A DNA stretch of 64,000 bases. Source: RI-153 sp963721725 (GTDB lineage Bacteria > Chloroflexota > Anaerolineae > Caldilineales > Caldilineaceae). Position numbers and translations under genes: made by a program. The first letter of the stretch is position 1. Every line of letters starts with the position of its first letter. The notes beneath the pieces were generated by a model that was not told where the DNA came from, did no database searches, and worked only from the letters and a program-made list of their open reading frames with translations. Positions 19,101 through 28,188 of this stretch are shown one piece after another. Location: contig CAVRLX010000024.1 in NCBI GenBank assembly GCA_963721725.1, forward strand, positions 1 to 64,000, given 5' to 3'.

Positions 19101-22100
19101 TCTTCATCGGTCACCTGTGGTTCAATTGTACGGATGGTGGGCGAGTCATTCACTGGCGAGACTGTAACCACAAACGTTTTGGTCGTGGTCAAGCGCCCGT
19201 CGCTTACGGTCATGGTGAGGGTGGCAATGCCAAACTGATCAGGGCGCGGCGACAAGATGAGAATCCGGCTGGCCCCACTGCCTGTAATAATCAGCGTATT
19301 ATTGGGCAACAAGTCCTGATTGGCAGAGGTCACCGCCACCACCAACGTTTCCGCTGGATTATCCGAGTCGGTGACGGTGAAGCCCATGGGTTTGACAGTA
19401 TCTTCGGGCATGGTGAGATCGGCGACACCCGCGAACCCTGGCGCGCCATTGACAAAGAGTTTGAAACTTCGAGAAAACTGATCCTGCCCGTCGCTGGCAG
19501 TCAGGGTAATGGTCGTCATGCCAGCGCGGCCCGGTGCGGGTTGGATAAGCAGACCACGCACGTTGGCGCTGCCGTCGATCTGAATGCTGCCCAGCGGAAC
19601 CAACTGTGGATTAGACGAGTTGGCGGTAATGGTAATACCGCTGGGCGGCGTATCGCCATCTTTTACATTCAAGTTGTATGTAAATGTCTTATCCTGATCA
19701 ATGGTGGCGTCTGGAATCGGATCAATGGTCGGTGGATCCTCCATAGAGACGACGGTTAGCTTAAAGGCCTGCTTTGTCGAAAGAACACCATCGGTCACTG
19801 TCAGTGAGATGATGGTTGTGCCAAAGAGATCAAGCGCGGGCTGCAGACGCAATAGACGCTGGTTGCCTGTGCCGCTTAGGACGAGATTCTTTTTGGGCAC
19901 CAACTGTATGTTGCTACTGTCGGCAGTCAATTGCAAACTGGTCAGGGGTGAATCCCGATCATCAATGGTCACCGTGACTGTAATCGGTTCGTCTTCAGGT
20001 GTCGTCTGGTCGGCAATGGCGGCAATGGTCGGATAGGCATGGACCGTGAGAATAAAAGTCATTGTGGCCGGCTGTAAACCGTCGCTCACTGTCACCGAAA
20101 CGGTGCTTTTGCCAGATTGGCCCGTGGCCGGCACAAGCGTCAGAACGCTCCCCTGTTCTTCAGCGGTCATATTGATGTTTGCCACAGGCAGCAGGGTGGC
20201 ATTGGATGAGCCAAACGTAAAGACCAAAGAGTTGGCGTCATTGTCCACATCAACGACGCTAAGGTTGACCTTCAACGACGTATTTTCAGGCGTGCCTTGA
20301 TCTTGGATCTTTGAAATCATAGGCGGATCGTTGACGGGCGTGACAGTGACCTGAAACGATTGTAAAACCGTTAAGGAGCCATCCACCACAGTCAATGTCA
20401 CCAGTGTGCTGCCAAACAGGTTGGGGGCGGGGGTAATCACCAAGCGGCTGTCGTTTTGCGTGTGGTTGATCTTCATGTTCGCCGTGGGCAACAGCTTTGT
20501 ATCTGCGGCAATGGCACTATAGGTAAGCTGGCTAAAGGGCGTTTCTACATCTCTGACAACAAAAATCACGGTGGCGGCAGTATCTTCGGCCACCGTCACA
20601 TCAGAGATCGGGGTCACTTCGGGTTGATCATTCACACTTTCCACCGTAAGGCGAAAGGTATATTTTCCCACCCCCTCGCCGTCGTCCACAAAGAGGCTGA
20701 TGGTGGTGACGCCAAACACATTGGGCATGGGCGTTATCAAAAGTGTACGCACCCGTCCACTGCCCCCCAACACAATATCTTTATCGGCCACGAGACTCTT
20801 ATTGGAGGAAGAGGCGGTCACTATAAGATCATCCGGCGACGTTTCCACATCCTGGATGACAAAACTAATAGGGTCAAGGGGTTTATCCTCTGAGGTTACC
20901 TGATTCTCAAAAGGAACCACTTGTGGCAAATCGTTTACCGACAACACGCGCACCAGGAATGTGTCCACAACCGAACTGTTGCCATCACTCACATTGATAA
21001 TCACCACCGCTTCGCCCGATTGATCAGGCGCGGGGTTGATGGTCAATGTGGCGTTGAGGCCGGTGCGTTTCAGGATCAGCCGGTTGTTGGGCAAGAGGGT
21101 AGAATTGGTGGAGTTGACAGTGACCACCAATCCGTTTGCGGGCGTATCCACATCGGCAAACGAAAAATTTACGTCCACCGTGGTATCTTCGTTTAGGGTC
21201 TGCGTGGGGATGTCCACAATGGTGGGGGGATCATCATAGGCGTTGACCACAATCTTAAAGGTACGGCTGGCCGAAAGTTCGCCGTCGCTCACGGTAACGG
21301 TAATCTCACTTTCGCCCAACCGATCCTGTTTGGGCGAAAGTGTCAGGGTGCGATTGTTGCCACTGCCCCCAAAGAGCATACTGGCATTGGGCATCAACGT
21401 CTGGTTCGAGGAGACGGCCAAATATTTAAGCGAATCGCCGGGAGTTTCTGGGTCGCTTGCCAGAAAAGTAATCGTAATCGGCGTCTCCTCAATCATGGTC
21501 TGATCATCAATGGTTGATAAAAAGGGCGGTTGATTGGCCGGCACAATGTCCACCGTAAAGAAGGAATGGGCCGACGAATTGCCATCACTGACCGTGACTG
21601 TAACCGGGGTGGAGCCTTCCACGCCCGGCGGCGAGGTGATCTCCACAGTACGCGAGCCGTTCGTACCGCCAAAGATAAAGCTACCCGGTGGCAACAAGGC
21701 TGGATTCGCAGCCACGGCACTCAACGTGAGTTTGCCCAGTTGCGTATCCACATCATTCACCGAAATAGGAATCGGGCCAGACGCCCTGCCCGACTGTAGA
21801 CTCTGGCGGGGAATGGTTGAAATGGTGGGCGTGTCGTCTACATTGAGTACGGTCAATGTAAAACTGCGCTGAGATGTCTCGCGCCCATCGCTGACAATGA
21901 TAGTAATCAGCGAAGTGCCCGATTGTTCCGAGGCCGGCGTAATCGTAAAGGTGCGTTCTGTGCCATTCCCCCCAAAAACAATGCGCGTCAGGGGAACCAG
22001 GCTCAGATCGGACGAGTCGGCATAGAGGGATAGACTGGTTGGCGGCGTGTCCGGGTCCGAGATTGTAAAACTAATGGGGCCGAGGAGGCTGTCTTCGTTC

Positions 22101-22285
22101 ATGCTCTGATTTGGAATCGTCGATAAGGTGGGCGCAACTGTGGTGGCGGCCAACACGCTGCCGCCACTCTGGATCAGCACTCCCCCCAAGATCAGCAGAA
22201 GCAACCCACCCCATACACGCCATTTCATGGCATGGGATGCTCTTCGCCTTTTTTTTAGAATCACAAAGTTTCTATTTTGTTGCAT
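16172..22285 (-). CDS. Giant cadherin-like repeat surface protein
   Basis: About 2,037 residues. ATG 22285 (MQQNRNFVILKKRRRASHAM) follows an AAGGAAA site and gives an N-terminal signal with KWRVWGGLLLLILGGVLI; an in-frame ATG at 22435 would overlap the upstream gene. Thirteen ~100-residue units follow, each of the form 'xxNDxPTIxxIxDQxxxED' then 'ITVTVSDGxxS', a cadherin-like/tandem Ig pattern that usually binds calcium. A tandem-95/Big_9 unit (NDPPDAVDDTYTI) comes next, then two IPT/TIG domains (near IHAIDPPIGLNDRSVEITIK), a CARDB domain (ESDENNNLIKRTVTV) and a C-terminal region with SIYLPLMVGS. Unlike genes A and B it has no frame breaks. The likely role is cell-surface adhesion. Confidence 0.85.
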   Translation of the reverse strand: MQQNRNFVILKKRRRASHAMKWRVWGGLLLLILGGVLIQSGGSVLAATTVAPTLSTIPNQSMNEDSLLGPISFTISDPDTPPTSLSLYADSSDLSLVPLTRIVFGGNGTERTFTITPASEQSGTSLITIIVSDGRETSQRSFTLTVLNVDDTPTISTIPRQSLQSGRASGPIPISVNDVDTQLGKLTLSAVAANPALLPPGSFIFGGTNGSRTVEITSPPGVEGSTPVTVTVSDGNSSAHSFFTVDIVPANQPPFLSTIDDQTMIEETPITITFLASDPETPGDSLKYLAVSSNQTLMPNASMLFGGSGNNRTLTLSPKQDRLGESEITVTVSDGELSASRTFKIVVNAYDDPPTIVDIPTQTLNEDTTVDVNFSFADVDTPANGLVVTVNSTNSTLLPNNRLILKRTGLNATLTINPAPDQSGEAVVIINVSDGNSSVVDTFLVRVLSVNDLPQVVPFENQVTSEDKPLDPISFVIQDVETSPDDLIVTASSSNKSLVADKDIVLGGSGRVRTLLITPMPNVFGVTTISLFVDDGEGVGKYTFRLTVESVNDQPEVTPISDVTVAEDTAATVIFVVRDVETPFSQLTYSAIAADTKLLPTANMKINHTQNDSRLVITPAPNLFGSTLVTLTVVDGSLTVLQSFQVTVTPVNDPPMISKIQDQGTPENTSLKVNLSVVDVDNDANSLVFTFGSSNATLLPVANINMTAEEQGSVLTLVPATGQSGKSTVSVTVSDGLQPATMTFILTVHAYPTIAAIADQTTPEDEPITVTVTIDDRDSPLTSLQLTADSSNIQLVPKKNLVLSGTGNQRLLRLQPALDLFGTTIISLTVTDGVLSTKQAFKLTVVSMEDPPTIDPIPDATIDQDKTFTYNLNVKDGDTPPSGITITANSSNPQLVPLGSIQIDGSANVRGLLIQPAPGRAGMTTITLTASDGQDQFSRSFKLFVNGAPGFAGVADLTMPEDTVKPMGFTVTDSDNPAETLVVAVTSANQDLLPNNTLIITGSGASRILILSPRPDQFGIATLTMTVSDGRLTTTKTFVVTVSPVNDSPTIRTIEPQVTDEDVALGPLPITIDDSDTELSKLQLFVLSSNNKLIPEANITLGGIENNRTVTIQPSPNLSGTSRITITVSDGSLSASTFFTLTVRDVNDAPTIAPLLNRETLEDVPITVTITIDDIDSPMTMLNLSGQSAHPKLVDSSDMTFTGTGKTRVMTVTPQKDQAGVVRLTVTANDGGLSSSTSFTLTIININDSPTIDPIPDQIMDEDTVLTVTVQLRDIDNTPDQLSTTIASSDIRLMPLSRIQWSGTGSERALALRPTRNRYGELVITLTVTDGEYTHTLSFKVTVRETNDPPDAVDDTYTIITLPEMSFGVLANDFDVDLDPFKVTSVGQPRIGTVLINRDNTLRFKMPPAFTGQDVFTYTINDGRGGQDTAQVTINVVEPPGPNTPEIHAIDPPIGLNDRSVEITIKGINFEQGASAQVGPFPLSNIRVLDSKTVKAFVPAFLTPDRYDVIIANPDGRTAVRTGAYQVDTDKIALIQVRPNRGQVDLPVNINVYGLNFDEKAVTLIGDKPLATSFVSSKHLQAVVPPGFVLPGRYAMTVLNPDGQRFTVADAYTVYTADSDDLYAYAYELWASPSTLHTGQSVQLLQRVRRAVGKDALTDVAVDFYINMPYQESTLIGRALVPLLVSNDDSNSRDVVWTPPSAGSFTIYAVIDPGNKVKESDENNNLIKRTVTVLPTIVDMEAPHIDELVINNGAATTQSRQISVRVRASDTEHPVQAVYFVEYEYIRGADQWVAVQWSDWLPYTGTPTTYEWTLLSSPGIKYIQAWATDERGNSMSQPQLAAINYAPASEDSLSKDELRLYRYPLTAGEQLSAFLLPTEGDPDLYVWPPDAQVRPPWITNLTSGVDELGFVAPVGGTFQLEISGYTRTRYQSAVELRSALPRTGYNEKSNIDPSKPRRANPYIPVFDMPAQEYRLPSSPAPAPEPEEVLSIYLPLMVGSVASNSVTLPKSVDPAEIEPSAISPDATPYHLFLPQTQR

Positions 22286-22343
22286 AGCTTTATTTTCCTT
22301 CTCGTGCCGGGTGTGAATGGGCATGCGTTGGCTCTTTGCCCCT

Positions 22344-24764
22344 CTACTGTGGCAGAGAATTGCTCTCAATGAGGTTGACTGTATAGCGTGTGAGATCGCC
22401 CGTATTCTGCCCAGATTGATAGACCCGGCGCACAACGCTATGGCGCATCAACAGCCGAGAGCGCCCGCCATCATACCAGATCTCCACATCGCCCGGTTCG
22501 ACAAATTCCTGTCTCCCTGCGCCATCGTCCGCGTAGAGAAATCGGTCCCGGTTGAGCAGTCGCCAATAATTCATCGGCATTCCAAAAGCGCTTGTGCCAG
22601 CGTGGGGGCCGGTGACCAAAAAGACTTGATTGTCGATAAGAACAGGCACGTTGTGGTCCAACGTGACGGCATAGGGCAGAATCCACGGATATCCCCAACG
22701 CTGCTTGGCATCGGGCGGCAACGTGCTGGAAAGGAAGACGCCGGTCGTCACATCATAGGTAGAGAGCCAATGCTCCTCGGGCCAGTTTTTCGGGTTGGGT
22801 GCATAGCCCTGATAGCCCCGGCTTTGGATGGCTGCGCCCTCCAGCCCAAAGAGAGCTTCACTCCAGCTATAGCCCAACTCGGTGACCTGACCCTGCTCTT
22901 GAATCGACCCCGTGCCTTGCCAGCGCAGGTCCATGCCCACAAAGAGCGGGTAGATCTGCACAGCGCGTGGCCCGGCCCAGCCACTTTCCAGTGTATCCAT
23001 GCGCTGTTTGACACGATAGAAATAGCGTCCCGGCTGCTTATTCTGTGCCTGCCACAGGGTATTGACACCCCGATAGACAACTGTAGCGTCGGCAAAGCTC
23101 TCGCTGGTCGCCTCTTCCAAGGTATATTCTACGTTCGTGGTCGCCGTTCCAATCCAGCGCACACTATAGGTATTGGCGTATTGTTGAATCGGTTCCAGCG
23201 CCAATACGGAGCCTGCGCGCACTTGGGCGATGAGCATCGGCAACATCAGATGATAGTGGCCGAGGGGTGAATCTGGCGTAGGGGTAATGGGCGTGGCTGT
23301 GGGCGTGGCTGTCTCCACCAGGGGCGTAGCGGTTGGCGTGGCGGTGAATGTTGCCGTGGGCAGCGGCGTCTGGGTAGCGGTGGCTGTCGATGTTGGCGTC
23401 GGCCACACAGGCGCGCGATCCCGGTAGAAGAGGGCGATAAAATCGGTGGATGGCTCTGGCACCAGTGTGGTGGCCGCCGAGAGAAACGCCACAAAACGAC
23501 CATCATCCGAGAAAACGGGGGCAAAAGCATGGCGGTCCGCCTCTTCACCACTTTTGCTGACAGAGATGCGCACGGTGGTGCGTTCCACGCGGTCACGGAT
23601 AAAAACGTCCATTTGCGCGTTGGTGTCATCGGCCACCAAATTTGTGGCATCGGATTGAAAGAGCACATAACGGCCATCGCCAGAGAGCGCTGGCCGGGTT
23701 GGCAACACGTCGGAGTTTGCGAACTGAGCGTTGCCTGCGCTGCCATCTGTGGCAATGGAAACCCTTTCCAACGTAAAGCGCGCCAGATCCAAAACAAAAA
23801 CATCCCACGTATTGTTTGTGTCGTTAGGGATCATCATATTGGCGAAAGAACGAAATGCCACATAACCGCCAGTGGCCGAAATCGTGGCATGGGTGGAAGG
23901 TCCGTTGCCCTGGCCGCCATAGCCCACAGAAACCCGCCGGGTTGTGCCCGCCCCCACATCATAGAGAAAAATATCCGAGGCCCGGTTGGTATCGTTGGGG
24001 ACCAAATTGTTTGCCAGCGATTCGTAGACCACGGCGCGGCCATCGGCGCTAATGGTGGGCAGAAAAGAATCGCGGTTGCCTGCAATGCCTGTGCTGTCCA
24101 ACGAGATACGACGGGTGGTCACGGTGTGGCGATCATGCAGAAAAATATCGCGGCTATTGTTGGTATCATTGGCAACCAGATCGGTGGCATCCGAGCTAAA
24201 AACCACATAGCGACCATCGCCAGAGATGCTGGGCGCATGGGAAGGTCCATTCGCCTGGGCACCGGCTGTCGAACGGGAGATGCGTTCTGTCTGGCCGGAG
24301 ATTAAATCGCGCACAAAGATATCGCGCGCCTTGTTGCTATCGACCAACACAAGGTTGGTGGCGTCTGAAGTAAAGGCCACAAAGCGCCCGTTGGCCGAGA
24401 GACTGGGCGCGTACGAACCGCCATTGGCTTGCTCGCTGCCATCGGTTAGCGAAGCCCGGTTGATCTGATCGGTGTTACGGTTATAGATGAAGATGTCCGA
24501 CGCGTTATTGGTGTCGTCGGCGAGTAGATCGCTGGCCTCGGTGGCGAAGGCATAAAATGTGCCGTCGGCAGAGAGGGAGAGAGCACTGCTATGTCCGTTG
24601 CCCTGGCCGATGCGATCCACAATTGTCGGATCTTGGGCAAAGGCCGTTCTTGCCCCCAGATCGCCTAATGCCGTACGCAGCCAAGAGAAAAACAGGACGA
24701 TGAGCAGCCCGGCGGCCATCGATACAATTAACTTTTTTGTGATCCATTGGGTTGAAATCTGCAT
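22344..24764 (-). CDS. Secreted seven-bladed PD40 propeller protein with Thr-Pro linker
   Basis: A signal anchor (WITKKLIVSMAAGLLIVLFF) is followed by seven ~55-residue units of the form 'PxLSxDGRYVxFxSDATNLVxxDTNxxxDIFxxD', the TolB/PD40 beta-propeller pattern; seven blades would close one propeller. A short Thr-Pro/Ala linker (residues ~455-495) leads to a C-terminal region with HYHLMLPMLIAQ, a fibronectin-like stretch and an unassigned domain (VSELGYSWSEALFGLEG type). The start is ATG 24764; a GTG at 24773 is also possible. It lies 58 bp before the cadherin-like gene on the same strand. Role inferred: exported ligand-binding or surface protein. Confidence 0.8.
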   Translation of the reverse strand: MQISTQWITKKLIVSMAAGLLIVLFFSWLRTALGDLGARTAFAQDPTIVDRIGQGNGHSSALSLSADGTFYAFATEASDLLADDTNNASDIFIYNRNTDQINRASLTDGSEQANGGSYAPSLSANGRFVAFTSDATNLVLVDSNKARDIFVRDLISGQTERISRSTAGAQANGPSHAPSISGDGRYVVFSSDATDLVANDTNNSRDIFLHDRHTVTTRRISLDSTGIAGNRDSFLPTISADGRAVVYESLANNLVPNDTNRASDIFLYDVGAGTTRRVSVGYGGQGNGPSTHATISATGGYVAFRSFANMMIPNDTNNTWDVFVLDLARFTLERVSIATDGSAGNAQFANSDVLPTRPALSGDGRYVLFQSDATNLVADDTNAQMDVFIRDRVERTTVRISVSKSGEEADRHAFAPVFSDDGRFVAFLSAATTLVPEPSTDFIALFYRDRAPVWPTPTSTATATQTPLPTATFTATPTATPLVETATPTATPITPTPDSPLGHYHLMLPMLIAQVRAGSVLALEPIQQYANTYSVRWIGTATTNVEYTLEEATSESFADATVVYRGVNTLWQAQNKQPGRYFYRVKQRMDTLESGWAGPRAVQIYPLFVGMDLRWQGTGSIQEQGQVTELGYSWSEALFGLEGAAIQSRGYQGYAPNPKNWPEEHWLSTYDVTTGVFLSSTLPPDAKQRWGYPWILPYAVTLDHNVPVLIDNQVFLVTGPHAGTSAFGMPMNYWRLLNRDRFLYADDGAGRQEFVEPGDVEIWYDGGRSRLLMRHSVVRRVYQSGQNTGDLTRYTVNLIESNSLPQ

Positions 24765-24847
24765 GGATAACACTCGATCTAGTCTGGTATTAACCTATTA
24801 CCCAGCGGGAAATAGGGCTATTGGAGGATCCCACAACGCCAAAACGC

Positions 24848-25747
24848 CTATTCGCAGATGGGCAACGAGAGGCCATCCACGGCAATTTCCACATCGTCAA
24901 AGTAAATATTGGAATTGAGCGCTGCCGGACTTTCGGCTTGAATCAACACCAGAATTTGCCCACTCTCGCCTGCCACGACACTGTTCACCAGTTCGGCCCA
25001 TTCGCCACGCACATAGCCATTAACATACGCAGCTTCGTCGCCGTGGGCGTTGGCCTTCAATCCCAACGAGACCCAGTCATTGACAATCTGATTGCCTACT
25101 TGCACACCGTTGTGGTTGTACATGAGATATTTAATGCGAACCGCCACCACCGCGCCGGGGGGAGCCGAAATCACAGGGCTGACCAACCCTGCGGCATAGG
25201 GCTGATCGCCTGCAATTTTGAATGAAAATTCAGCACCGGATCGGTCGCCCGGTCCGGTAATTCGCTCCATATCAAAGCGCACATGGTCCGGCTTATAAAA
25301 GCCGCCATCATCCACCGAAAACGTGCCCCAATTGCCATAGGCCGCATACCAGATGTGGCCGTTCCATTTCTCTTGATTGTTGAAGGTGAGGCACGCTGTG
25401 GGCGATTGGAACAAAGTCTCTCCGCTGGACATGCCGTCTGCCGCGGTCAAGACCCCCGGTCCAGAGACGGGCTGACTTTGCACCATGGCCCCGCCAGCCA
25501 TACGGGTCTGATCGCCCAGGGTTTGCTCATTGACCAACTTGTTATAAATGCGCGTATCGGGCATCAGGTTGAGCATGGGCGCTGGGGCGGGATCGCGCGG
25601 CGCAGGCAGGATGGCATAGATCCCTGATGGCGGCAGGGGCCGGCTGCTGCTCGCCAGGGCCAGCGCCGCCGGCGTCAATAAGGCAATCACCAACACCATT
25701 CTGAAACTTCGGATAAAAATTCGCACCCAGGATCTGGAACCAGCCAT
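24848..25747 (-). CDS. Secreted protein of unknown function, beta-sandwich C-terminus
   Basis: The N-terminus has a signal peptide (SFRMVLVIALLTPAALALAS). The mature protein has no named domain I can identify, but its last ~150 residues (GDRSGAEFSFKIAGDQPY, VAVRIKYLMYNHNGVQVGNQ, LNSNIYFDDVEIAVDG) have the look of a jelly-roll carbohydrate-binding or concanavalin-like fold. The gene starts 3 bp after the lipoprotein gene stop and lies 83 bp before the PD40 gene, so the four minus-strand genes from 26578 to 16172 may form an operon. Confidence 0.7.
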   Translation of the reverse strand: MAGSRSWVRIFIRSFRMVLVIALLTPAALALASSSRPLPPSGIYAILPAPRDPAPAPMLNLMPDTRIYNKLVNEQTLGDQTRMAGGAMVQSQPVSGPGVLTAADGMSSGETLFQSPTACLTFNNQEKWNGHIWYAAYGNWGTFSVDDGGFYKPDHVRFDMERITGPGDRSGAEFSFKIAGDQPYAAGLVSPVISAPPGAVVAVRIKYLMYNHNGVQVGNQIVNDWVSLGLKANAHGDEAAYVNGYVRGEWAELVNSVVAGESGQILVLIQAESPAALNSNIYFDDVEIAVDGLSLPICE

Positions 25748-25750
25748 TGG

Positions 25751-26578
25751 TTATTCCTTGACAAAGCTTAACTGCGCGTTGGTGGTCTCTAATAATTGTT
25801 CGTAGGTTTCCGAATCGCCAAAATCGGCGCGTTCGTAACTTTTGCCGTCAAATAGTCCTGTAAAAACCCAACGCTTCATGTAGGACATAAAGACCAAGAT
25901 ACCCGTGCGTACGTCGTAGCAGACTTCGCCATCATACAGGCTCATCCAGCCATCTTTCTCGACAACCTCGGCCTTCTGTGGCCCTGTACACCAGACCTGC
26001 ACTTGGCGACCATCCCCCAGTGTGAGCGCTTCTTGCGCTGTGGCGGCTTTGGCCCCAGCCCAGAATTGAAAGAGCGCATCCTGGCTGGGATAGCGCTCCT
26101 GGCCGCTGTAGCGATCTACCTGTGAAAGCCAGCTTGCCGGTTTGCCACACTCTTTGTTCCAATCAATGCGGCGATCCACCTCCAGCCAGCGGTTATCCAG
26201 CACATCGCGCACATGGCTATAGGCGGTCCCCACACACTGCTCAAATTCGCAATGGTCAGACATACAATTCCAGTTAATCGACCAACTGGCCTCTAATTTG
26301 TCGTCAAGCAGCCTATCGTCGGCCATCGCCACCACAAACACGTTGCCATCTACCGTGTCTGGCACAGGATCGGGTTGATCCGCTGAGACCGAAACTCGTT
26401 TCACCTCATAGAAAACATTCCGTGCAGGTGGGTTTGGCTTAGCCTGACCACAGGCAGCCACCCCTACGCCGGCCATCAAGAGTAGACAGAAGCCCAACAG
26501 CCGGGTGATCAAGCTGCGCGATGGACCTTGTCCCACTTCTCTTGTTGCCAGACCCTGAAAAACAGTTGGATTTGCCAT
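25751..26578 (-). CDS. Lipoprotein of unknown function
   Basis: ATG 26578 (MANPTVFQGL) is preferred to an in-frame ATG at 26710 because the longer version runs into the palindromic repeat at 26668-26776. A hydrophobic stretch LLGFCLLLMAGVGVAACGQ ends in a lipobox (VAAC), so the mature protein is lipid-anchored. The body is rich in Trp and Cys (WNCMSDHCEFEQCVGTAYSH) with paired cysteines that could form disulfides outside the cell. It is not a family I recognise. Confidence 0.7.
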   Translation of the reverse strand: MANPTVFQGLATREVGQGPSRSLITRLLGFCLLLMAGVGVAACGQAKPNPPARNVFYEVKRVSVSADQPDPVPDTVDGNVFVVAMADDRLLDDKLEASWSINWNCMSDHCEFEQCVGTAYSHVRDVLDNRWLEVDRRIDWNKECGKPASWLSQVDRYSGQERYPSQDALFQFWAGAKAATAQEALTLGDGRQVQVWCTGPQKAEVVEKDGWMSLYDGEVCYDVRTGILVFMSYMKRWVFTGLFDGKSYERADFGDSETYEQLLETTNAQLSFVKE

Positions 26579-27093
26579 TTTGACAGCGACTCTTTTAACT
26601 CCGTTGACAGAGCCAGATTGCGGTGTGGTCTGTCCATGACCATCGAGCATGGGCAGCCTATGCTTCGTTATTAGTAACGGTACAGGTCTAGGGTGCGACG
26701 CACTCGCCACCCAAGCGTTTCACACCCGATCTCCTTCTGGCGAGTGCGTCGCACCTGTACAGTTACTGTTATTAATCGTCATAAACTGGACGATTCTACA
26801 GAGTACTTAAATACGGTTTTTTGTGGATTGTCTGGGCCAGTGGTACGCTCACCGGCTTTTTTACATTGACAAAGCCATCGGGTCACGCTCCCTTCCCCAT
26901 CCTTACTGTAGAAGCCAACAGACCCCCTATCCACTCACGCGCTGTATCGGTCCCATAAAAAAACCGTAACAATAGACAGCCACGCCAATGGTCCACTAAT
27001 TTGGGCATGGGGCATCTTTGCAGTACCATCAGGCAAGACAGCCCCTATGTCGATTGTCGCGCAAGGCTTGTTCGCACAGACTGGTAACCCATC
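26579..27093. other. Divergent intergenic region with palindromic repeat
   Basis: This 515-bp gap separates the leftward surface-protein operon from the rightward metallophosphoesterase operon, so it should hold promoters for both. The only clear structure is the inverted-repeat element at 26668-26776. The remaining ~320 bp is relatively AT-rich with short A and T runs; I found no convincing promoter hexamer pair or small gene. Confidence 0.6.
26668..26776. repeat. Long copy 1 of the GTGCGACGCACTCGCCA inverted-repeat element
   Basis: Core arms GGTGCGACGCACTCGCCA (26692-26709) and their exact reverse complement (26738-26755) flank a 28-nt loop. Outer arms extend the symmetry: attagtaacggtacaggt on the left and acctgtacagttactgttat on the right. 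Related long copies lie at 47143-47230 and 57968-58054, and short ones at 48684-48712 and 51486-51515. All are intergenic. There is no coding capacity, so it would depend on another element's enzyme if mobile. Confidence 0.85.
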
Positions 27094-28188
27094 ATGCCCA
27101 ACTTGTTTAATAAACCATTAGCCACCCCCAACCGTCGGCGCGCAGCGCTGACGCCCTGGCTAATGGGAGCCGGGGCGCTCACCGGCATTGGGGCCAGTGT
27201 TGGGGCGGGGCTGGCAGGCTATGCTTTTTACCGAGAGCCGCTGGATGTACGTCTGGAACACCTGACTATTCAGCTTGCCAGCACCCAAGGACAGCTCCCC
27301 GATCCGGGATTGCGCATTCTCCATCTTTCCGATTTCCACTTTCAGGGCAAAATCTGGCGCGAAGAGGCCAAAATCGAACGAGTGCGCCGTCTCGTCGCTG
27401 GCCTGGAATACGATCTGCTCATTCATACGGGCGATTTTCTCCACTACGACAGCGGTCTGGCCCACGTTCTGGCCCTGCTCGATCTGTTGCCGCCCCCGCG
27501 CCTGGGTGCGTATGCCGTGCTGGGCAACCACGATTACGCCACCTATAACATGCGCAAAGCGCTGCCCTACACGTGGCACAACTTCCTCGCCCGCGAAGCG
27601 CGCTATCGCCGCGCCAAGCCGCTCTCGTATACCACTTCACGCCGAGCGCGGCTGGCCCGCTATCTGCGCTTTGGGCTGCACCTCTTTTTCAACCGCATCG
27701 ACGGCGAACGCACAGGCTCCAACGATGTGGCCCTTTTGCGCTTTGAGCTGGAAAGTCGCGGGCTGCACTGGCTGCACAACCGCGCCATTCGTGTGGGCGG
27801 ACCCGACAAACCCTACGATTTCTTTCTGGCCGGGATTGATGATCTCATCGAAGGCCACCCAGATCTGGGTGCGGCCCTGCGCAACGTACCGGCCAGCGCC
27901 CCGTTGATCTTGCTCTCGCATAACCCCGATGTGTTGCAGGCCCCCGCCGTGCTGCGCGCCGATCTGATCCTGGCCGGGCACACCCACGGCGGACAGATCG
28001 TGTTGCCCTGGCTGGGCGCGGCCCACACCCAATCTGACTATCTCTCGCGCAAAGAAGCATCGGGATACTTTCGCCGCGGCAAAACCCACGTCTACATCAA
28101 CCGTGGGCTGGGCGAAGGCATCCCCTTGCGCTTTGGTGCGCCGCCGCAGATCACCCTGATCACAGTACAAAGCAAGGGATTGCCATGA
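27094..28188 (+). CDS. Membrane-anchored metallophosphoesterase (YaeI-like)
   Basis: This is a calcineurin-like phosphoesterase with the full metal-binding set: HLSDFHFQG (D-x-H), HTGDFLHYD (GD), LGNHDYA (GNHD), LSHNPD and GHTHGGQ. The N-terminal RRRAALTPWLMGAGALTG followed by a Gly/Ala hydrophobic run looks like a membrane anchor or twin-arginine-like signal, which would place the enzyme at or outside the membrane, as in YaeI/YkuE proteins. The length of 364 aa is normal. The next gene starts within its stop codon (ATGA), the first of three such couplings in this four-gene operon. The substrate is unknown. Confidence 0.88.
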   Translation: MPNLFNKPLATPNRRRAALTPWLMGAGALTGIGASVGAGLAGYAFYREPLDVRLEHLTIQLASTQGQLPDPGLRILHLSDFHFQGKIWREEAKIERVRRLVAGLEYDLLIHTGDFLHYDSGLAHVLALLDLLPPPRLGAYAVLGNHDYATYNMRKALPYTWHNFLAREARYRRAKPLSYTTSRRARLARYLRFGLHLFFNRIDGERTGSNDVALLRFELESRGLHWLHNRAIRVGGPDKPYDFFLAGIDDLIEGHPDLGAALRNVPASAPLILLSHNPDVLQAPAVLRADLILAGHTHGGQIVLPWLGAAHTQSDYLSRKEASGYFRRGKTHVYINRGLGEGIPLRFGAPPQITLITVQSKGLP

